A stretch of DNA of 42,500 nt. Origin: Chrysomallon squamiferum. Its lineage: Eukaryota > Mollusca > Gastropoda > Neomphalida > Peltospiridae. Location of the stretch: assembly GCA_012295275.1 (NCBI GenBank), contig CM022666.1:1180001-1222500 (forward strand), read 5' to 3'. Shown one piece after another: positions 1-8,648 of the stretch. A program made the position numbers and the translations under genes. Numbering within the stretch: the first letter of the stretch is position 1; the number at the start of each line of letters is the position of its first letter. The notes beneath the pieces were generated by a model. It ran no database searches, was not told where the DNA came from, and worked only from the letters and a program-made list of their open reading frames with translations.

Positions 1-20
1 ATTAGCAAAATTTTTTGTAT

Positions 21-372
21 GTTTGTTTGTTTGTTTGTTTGTTTGTTTGTTATTTATTTATTTACTTCTTATGTTTATTTTTAATACACATACACATGTA
101 TTTAAGTTAGAGTTTATTTATTTATTTGTTTATTTATTTTTATTTATTTCATTATCTCATTATTTCATTATTTCATTATTTATTTATTTAATTATTTCAT
201 TATTTCATTATTTATATATTTATTTATTTATTTAATTATTCAATTTTATTTCATTATTTTATTATTTCATTATTTATTTGTTTATTTATTTATTTATTTA
301 TTTGTTTATTTATTTTTATTTATTTCATTATTTCAATATTTTATTATTTATTTATTTATTTATTTGCTTACT
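21..372. repeat. TTTG/TTTA simple-repeat tract in CASK intron
   Basis: The tract is an interrupted mixture of TTTG, TTTA and TTCA-type units on the plus strand. It fills the visible part of the intron up to the splice-site minisatellite. It has no coding potential beyond low-complexity Phe/Leu/Ile runs. Nothing else is visible in this stretch. Confidence 0.9.
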
Positions 373-375
373 TAC

Positions 376-3300
376 TTACTTGTGTGTGTAATTGACAGGT
401 GATAAGTAAAGATGATGCTAACTTGTTACTTGCTGTGTGTAACTGACAGGTGATAAGTAAAGATGATGCTAACTTGTTACTTGCTGTGTGTAATTGACAG
501 GTGATAAGTAAAGATGATGCTAACTGGTTACTTACTTGTGTGTGTAATTGACAGGTGATAAGTAAAGATGATGCTAACTTGTTACTTACTTGCTGTGTGT
601 AATTGACAGGTGATAAGTAAAGATGATGCTAACTTGTTACTTACTTGCTGTGTGTAATTGACAGGTGATAAGTAAAGATGATGCTAACTTGTTACTTGCT
701 GTGTGTAATTGACAGGTGATAAGTAAAGATGATGCTAACTTGTTACTTACTTGCTGTGTGTAATTGACAGGTGATAAGTAAAGATGATGCTAACTTGTTA
801 CTTACTTGCTGTGTGTAATTGACAGGTGATAAGTAAAGATGATGCTAACTTGTTACTTGCTGTGTGTAATTGACAGGTGATAAGTAAAGATGATGCTAAC
901 TTGTTACTTACTTGCTGTGTGTAATTGACAGGTGATAAGTAAAGATGATGCTAACTTGTTGTTACTTGCTGTGTGTAATTGACAGGTGATAAGTAAAGAT
1001 GATGCTAACTTGTTACTTACTTGCTGTGTGTAATTGACAGGTGATAAGTAAAGATGATGCTAACTTGTTACTTACTTGCTGTGTGTAATTGACAGGTGAT
1101 AAGTAAAGATGATGCTAACTTGTTACTTACTTACTTGTGTATAATTGACAGGTGATAAGTAAAGATGATGCTAACTTGTTACTTACTTGCTGTGTGTAAT
1201 TGACAGGTGATAAGTAAAGATGATGCTAACTTGTTACTTACTTGCTGTGTGTAATTGACAGGTGATAAGTAAAGATGATGCTAACTTGTTACTTACTTGC
1301 TGTGTGTAATTGACAGGTGATAAGTAAAGATGATGCTAACTTGTTACTTACTTACTTGTGTATAATTGACAGGTGATAAGTAAAGATGATGCTAACTTGT
1401 TACTTACTTACTTGTGTATAATTGACAGGTGATAAGTAAAGATGATGCTAACTTGTTACTTACTTACTTGTGTGTAATTGACAGGTGATAAGTAAAGATG
1501 ATGCTAACTTGTTGACTTGCTTGTGTGTAATTGACAGGTGATAAGTAAAGATGATGCTAACTTGTTACTTACTTGCTGTGTGTAATTGACAGGTGATAAG
1601 TAAAGATGATGCTAACTTGTTACTTACTTGCTGTGTGTAATTGACAGGTGATAAGTAAAGATGATATGCTAACTTGTTACTTACTTGCTGTGTGTAATTG
1701 ACAGGTGATAAGTAAAGATGATGCTAACTTGTTACTTACTTGCTGTGTGTAATTGACAGGTGATAAGTAAAGATGATGCTAACTTGTTACTTACTTGCTG
1801 TGTGTAATTGACAGGTGATAAGTAAAGATGATGCTAACTTGTTACTTACTTGCTGTGTGTAATTGACAGGTGATAAGTAAAGATGATGCTAACTTGTTGT
1901 TACTTGTGTGTGTAATTGACAGGTGATAAGTAAAGATGATGCTAACTTGTTACTTACTTGCTGTGTGTAATTGACAGGTGATAAGTAAAGATGATGCTAA
2001 CTTGTTACTTACTTGCTGTGTGTAATTGACAGGTGATAAGTAAAGATGATGCTAACTTGTTACTTGCTGTGTGTAATTGACAGGTGATAAGTAAAGATGA
2101 TGCTAACTTGTTACTTGCTGTGTGTAATTGACAGGTGATAAGTAAAGATGATGCTAACTTGTTACTTACTTGCTGTGTGTAATTGACAGGTGATAAGTAA
2201 AGATGATGCTAACTTGTTACTTGCTGTGTGTAATTGACAGGTGATAAGTAAAGATGATGCTAACTTGTTACTTGCTGTGTGTAATTGACAGGTGATAAGT
2301 AAAGATGATGCTAACTTGTTACTTGTGTGTGTAATTGACAGGTGATAAGTAAAGATGATGCTAACTTGTTACTTACTGTGTGTAATTGACAGGTGATAAG
2401 TAAAGATGATATAATTGACAGGTGATAATTGAAAGATGATGCTAACTTGTTACTTACTTACTTGTGTATAATTGACAGGTGATAAGTAAAGATGATGCTA
2501 ACTTGTTACTTACTTACTTGTGTATAATTGACAGGTGATAAGTAAAGATGATGCTAACTTGTTACTTACTTGCTGTGTGTAATTGACAGGTGATAAGTAA
2601 AGATGATGCTAACTTGTTACTTACTTGCTGTGTGTAATTGACAGGTGATAAGTAAAGATGATGCTAACTTGTTACTTACTTGCTGTGTGTAATTGACAGG
2701 TGATAAGTAAAGATGATGCTAACTTGTTACTTACTTGCTGTGTGTAATTGACAGGTGATAAGTAAAGATGATGCTAACTTGTTACTTACTTGCTGTGTGT
2801 AATTGACAGGTGATAAGTAAGTAAAGATGATGCTAACTTGTTACTTACTTGCTGTGTGTAATTGACAGGTGATAAGTAAAGATGATGCTAACTTGTTACT
2901 TGCTGTGTGTAATTGACAGGTGATAAGTAAAGATGATGCTAACTTGTTACTTGCTGTGTGTAATTGACAGGTGATAAGTAAAGATGATGCTAACTTGTTA
3001 CTTACTTGCTGTGTGTAATTGACAGGTGATAAGTAAAGATGATGCTAACTTGTTACTTGCTGTGTGTAATTGACAGGTGACTAAAGATGATGCTAATTGT
3101 TACTTGCTGTGTGTAATTGACAGGTGATAAGTAAAGATGATGCTAACTTGTTACTACTTGTGTGTAATTGACAGGTGATAAGTAAAGATGATGCTAACTT
3201 GTTACTTGCTGTGTGTAATTGACAGGTGATAAGTAAAGATGATGCTAACTTGTTACTTGTGTGTGTAATTGACAGGTGATAAGTAAAGATGATGCTAACT

Positions 3301-4340
3301 TGTTACTTACTTGCTGTGTGTAATTGACAGGTGATAAGTAAAGATGATGCTAACTTGTTACTTACTTGCTGTGTGTAATTGACAGGTGATAAGTAAAGAT
3401 GATGCTAACTTGTTACTTGCTGTGTGTAATTGACAGGTGATAAGTAAAGATGATGCTAACTTGTTACTTACTTGCTGTGTGTAATTGACAGGTGATAAGT
3501 AAAGATGATGCTAACTTGTTACTTACTTGCTGTGTGTAATTGACAGGTGATAAGTAAAGATGATGCTAACTTGTTACTTACTTGTGTGTGTAATTGACAG
3601 GTGATAAGTAAAGATGATGCTAACTTGTTACTTACTTGCTGTGTGTAATTGACAGGTGATAAGTAAAGATGATGCTAACTTGTTACTTACTTGCTGTGTG
3701 TAATTGACAGGTGATAAGTAAAGATGATGCTAACTTGTTACTTACTTGCTGTGTGTAATTGACAGGTGATAAGTAAAGATGATGCTAACTTGTTACTTAC
3801 TTGCTGTGTGTAATTGACAGGTGATAAGTAAAGATGATGCTAACTTGTTACTTGCTGTGTGTAATTGACAGGTGATAAGTAAAGATGATGCTAACTTGTT
3901 ACTTGCTGTGTGTAATTGACAGGTGATAAGTAAAGATGATGCTAACTTGTTACTTGCTGTGTGTAATTGACAGGTGATAAGTAAAGATGATGCTAACTTG
4001 TTAACTGGTAATTGACAGGTGATAAGTAAAGATGATGCTAACTTGTTACTTACTGTGTGTAATTGACAGGTGATAAGTAAAGATGATGCTAACTTGTTAC
4101 TTACTTGCTGTGTGTAATTGACAGGTGATAAGTAAAGATGATGCTAACTTGTTACTTGCTGTGTGTAATTGACAGGTGATAAGTAAAGATGATGCTAACT
4201 TGTTACTTACTTGCTGTGTGTAATTGACAGGTGATAAGTAAAGATGATGCTAACTTGTTACTTACTTCTTGTGTGTAATTGACAGGTGATAAGTAAAGAT
4301 GATGCTAACTTGTTACTTACTTGCTGTGTGTAATTGACAG
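376..4340 (+). repeat. Minisatellite of about 74 copies of a CASK 3' splice site plus exon start
   Basis: Units of mostly 51 or 55-56 bp each end in TGTGTGTAATTGACAG and begin with GTGATAAGTAAAGATGATGC then TAACTTGTTACTT. The first 24 bases of each unit are identical to the start of the CASK exon at 4341 (codons V-I-S-K-D-D-A-N), and the last part is identical to its intron 3' end. I counted 74 units by hand, with exon-like starts from 399 (then 450, 501, 555, 610) to 4286; the genuine exon at 4341 is the 75th. Length differences come mainly from one or two extra TTAC units. Odd members include a 29 bp truncated unit at 2393-2421, a unit with a deletion at 3077 and a rearranged one at 3974-4018. 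The unit starting at 501 keeps the exon-like CTAACTGG, a likely trace of the founding junction. Every full unit carries CTAAC (a branch-site match), CAG (acceptor) and GTGATA (donor-like). Reading any unit in the exon frame meets TAA or TGA within that unit. Confidence 0.95.
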
Positions 4341-4488
4341 GTGATAAGTAAAGATGATGCTAACTGGTGGCAAGCTAAGAAAGTGGATGATTCAGCCAAT
4401 GAGCCTGCAGGGTTGATACCCTCCCCTGAACTGCAGGAATGGAGAACTGCATCCCTGGCCATAGAGAGATCCAGAAGAGAACATTCTG
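4341..4488 (+). CDS. CASK: CASK exon: SH3 C-terminal half
   Basis: The exon starts in phase 0 with GTG ATA AGT (V-I-S) after TAATTGACAG and ends CATTCTG|GTAAGT, leaving one base for the next codon. It encodes [14 protein letters not shown] and [15 protein letters not shown], the SH3 strand with the conserved WW and the SPELQEW end known from CASK. The acceptor is the last of a long series of near-identical copies upstream, so its choice presumably depends on the exon body and its strong donor. A long TG tract follows the donor within about 25 bases. Confidence 0.95.
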
Positions 4489-4532
4489 GTAAGTTTAAGA
4501 ATTTAGTAATCATTCAGTGTGTTGTCTGTGTG

Positions 4533-4580
<48 letters not shown>

Positions 4581-5181
4581 TGTGTGTGTTTGTGTGCATG
4601 TGTTTTTTTGTGTGTGTTTGTGTGTGAGTTAGTGTGTGTGAGAGAGAGCGAGAGAGAGAGAGTGCTTTAAAGATAGGATTCACTGGAAAAGTGATATGAA
4701 GTAAATAATATGTGCAGTGTATATATGTTTTTTTTTTTTAAATTATAATTATAAGAATTTGTGTTTATGGATGAAATATCAAAAACTTACTATTAATTTC
4801 AAAAACATACATTGTTGTTTTTATTATTAATATTATTATTTATCAATCTTGTTCTGATTTATATATTTCTTTTACTTTATTTATTTATTTTTTTAATTTA
4901 ATTTAATTTTATTTTCTGTATTTCTGTCCACAGTTCACTGTTCATGGTTTGCGAGGAAGAAGAAAGACAAGTATTTAGTAAAACACAATGCAGTCTTTGA
5001 TCAACTCGATCTTGTGACATATGAAGAAGTCGTAAAACTTCCAGCTTTTGTCAGAAAAACACTGGTGCTGCTAGGTAGTCTTTCGTTGTTGTCACCATTG
5101 TTTTTGTTGTTGTTGTTGTTGTCATATGAGACATGAATATATTCATATTAGAAACATAACTTTTTTATTTTATTATTATTA

Positions 5182-5215
<34 letters not shown>

Positions 5216-5342
5216 GTCATCATAATCATCATCATCATCATCATTATTAATATTATTATTATTATTAAAATGCTAAATTATTATTATTGCATTCTTCTTT
5301 TCTTTTTTTTTTATAACCACTGACTAATACTTTGAATTTTAT

Positions 5343-5382
<40 letters not shown>

Positions 5383-6822
5383 CTTATTTACTTATTTATT
5401 TATTTGTTTACTTATTTACTTATTTATTTATTTATTTTACAGGTGCTCATGGTGTAGGGAGGAGACATATAAAGAACACACTAATCACAAGTCATCCAAA
5501 TAAATTTGCTTACCCCATTCCTCGTAAGTTCACTTACCCCATTCCTTGTAAGTTCACTTACCCCATTCCTTGTAAGCTCATACTCAGTTCACATGCGAAT
5601 TAACACATCTTACTGCCCTGTTTTAATTACCTAACTTTATTAATTTAAATATTTTACAGAACAAAGCATTAAAACTCCGTATGTATTAAGAAAACTTTTA
5701 ATCTGAGCTTCCATCAACATTTTTATTTTTTATATAGTCTGATGTGAAAAGCTTTGAGATTGTTATTGTAGTTAAGAAAGTTTTAGTAAGTTCATTCATA
5801 AGAAATTTAACTTGTATCAGAACTTTTTTGAATTACTTAATTTTTTTCAGACCCATTGGTTTAATAATTACTTGTTTATTTTTCATTCACAAATGCTCTA
5901 AAAAGAACATAAGTGTTACTACATGTATTATTATTATTGTTATTATTATTACTACTACAACTACTACAGAAAAAGAATATATATACATTCACACCACGCA
6001 GTTTAAATTTCAGTAATTTCATGTCAAAAAGACTATCATTTTAAAACGATTTTTGACATTTACCTTCATAATATCGACATTTTGATTTTTTTTAAACTAG
6101 TTGAATACAATGCTTATCTTTTTTTTCCTCCTATTTTATTTACTGCACAAGCTCAGACAACACATAATTACACAGTACTATTCGGTGTTCTTATTATTAT
6201 CATCATCATCATAATCAAATGTTTAATCTGTTTAATACATGTTATACTGCAGACACAACCAGACCTCCGCGCGAAGGAGAAGAAGATGGAAAGAACTATC
6301 ACTTTGTCACTCATGATAAAATGATGGCCGACATCGCATCCAACCAGTACCTGGAATACGGGACGCACGAGGACGCCATGTACGGGACGAAGCTAGAGAC
6401 AATCAGACAGATCCACAAGCGAGGACTGATGGCAATTCTCGACGTGGAGCCTCAGGTCTTTGTTAAATCTTTATCAAGTTTTAATAACTGTTTGTCAAAG
6501 CAGCTGTGAATAATAGATAGATTTTTGTTTGTGTGTTTATGTACGTTTGTTTGTATGTATGGATGGATTGATGGATGGATGTAAAGATATTTATTTGTGT
6601 GTGTGAGTGTGTGTGTGTGTGTCTGTGTGTGTCTGTGTGTGCATGTGTGTGTGTCTGTGTGTGCATGTTTTTTGTTTGTATATATATGGGTGTGTGTAAT
6701 ATGAATGTATATATGTAACTATGTATGGATGTAGGTATAGATATTTATATGTATGTATGTGTTTGTACACATATTTATAATGTGTGTCTGTATGGATGTA
6801 TAGATGCATATAATATGTAGTA

Positions 6823-6859
<37 letters not shown>

Positions 6860-7418
6860 AAAGATGTATAATACTTATGTATGTGTGTGTATATGTTTCG
6901 TTAGTTTTTAATTTTTAATTATCTGTCAAACACTATTATGACTGACTTTTACCAGGCATTTTTAAAGAAAAATAAACATTGTTTTCTGTCTGTGTGAAGT
7001 AATTTTGTGAGATCCTTTTTGTTCCAGGCCATCAAAGTGTTACGCTCGGGTGACTACACTCCTTTCATAGTTTTTATTGCAGCTCCTACTCTTCCAGCCA
7101 TTCATCAGGTACTTTGTTGTGTTTCAGCCAATCAGCTCACTGGAAACATCACTTGCATGTCTGTCCAGCCAATCGGTTTCGTCGAAACTCCCCTGCATGA
7201 AACTTAGCCAATCAAAAGTCCCGTTTCATTTTCAGCATGACTAATAGTAGCCAATCAGTGATTACGTGTTACCCTGACTGCTGAAGGTAACAGAAACAGT
7301 TCTAAAGAATGTAGAGAGGTACAGATGGAATTTGGAAGGTCACAGTTTTAAAATTTAAAATTAATTTATTTTATGATTTGGAGTTAGAATCTTTGAGATT
7401 TATTATCAGCATTAACAA

Positions 7419-7455
<37 letters not shown>

Positions 7456-8607
7456 TTAATAAATAAATAAATAAATAAATACTGAAACTTTATTGTAAAA
7501 CTATATTAGTTATTTTATATAAAAAATTAAATAATTTATTTAAAAAAAACAGTTCTATATTGATAATCATCTACCTCTGTTGAATCCACCCTTTAGAACT
7601 GTCTCATTTACCCATGCATGACAATAACAGTGTTTAGACAAAATTAAAAACAGTTTGCATTTCAGCATGGAACTAAGCCTTAGATGGAAAAAAACACACA
7701 CAAACATTTGACGTCTTTTTGTGTGAATGTTGTTTTTAGTTTCATTATTTTCATTATTTTTCTTTTATTTCGTGGATGACATTTTTTTTAGGTTTCTGAT
7801 TTAGTATTGTTACTAACCTGGATATGTGATGTGTGTGTGTGTGTACTAACAGGAAACAAATGATTTAATTGTGCATGTGTCACTGTGCTTGCATGTTGCA
7901 GGCCCTGAAGGTGTTGAGGTCAGCAGAAAATGCTCCTTTTGTTGTTTTTATTGCTGCACCCCGGGCCGTAGATTTACGAGATATGAAACACGTTAATGTA
8001 AGTGCATTGTTCTCTCACCACTCACAACTCACTGGCACATCCTCACAAATATGTATTCTACTCTAGATTAAATACATCAACTGAAAAATATATTTTAAAC
8101 TGGCTTTAAAAAAATCAAAAAAACATTTAGAAAAGAAATATATTTTAAACTGGATAAAAAAAATCTGAAAAATATATTTTAAACTTGCTTTAAAAATAGA
8201 AAAATATATTTTAAACTTGTTTTAAAAAGTGGAAAATATATTTTAAATTTGCTTTATAAAAGTGAAAAAATGTATTTTAAACTGGCCTTAAAAATAAAAA
8301 TAAAAGGAAATAATCAGCCTTAAAAAAAAAGAAATATATTTTAAATTTGTTATAAAATAAAAGAGAAGTATATTTTAAACTAGCTAAAAATCATTTAAAA
8401 GTATACTTAAAACTGGCTTAAAAACACTGAAAAATATCTTTTAAATAATTTAAAACTTTTGAAGAAAGATATTTAAACCTATCTTAAAGCCTTTGAAAAA
8501 ATATCTTTTAAACAGTCATAAAACTTGAGTAAAAGAAACTTTTATCTAGCCATTCTGTGTGATTGTCTCTGAGTTTATAATATAATATGGGCCCTTTTTT
8601 CTTTTAC

Positions 8608-8648
<41 letters not shown>

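Noticed and set aside
23-235. Phe/Leu/Ile-rich frame at the window start
   Set aside because: Translation of TTTA/TTTG simple repeat, not a membrane protein gene.
376-4340. CRISPR-like regular repeat array
   Set aside because: Units are contiguous with no unique spacers, the context is a eukaryotic intron, and the unit equals the border of the next exon.
6481-6809. His/Thr-rich minus-strand frames
   Set aside because: They are translations of TG/GTAT microsatellite sequence.
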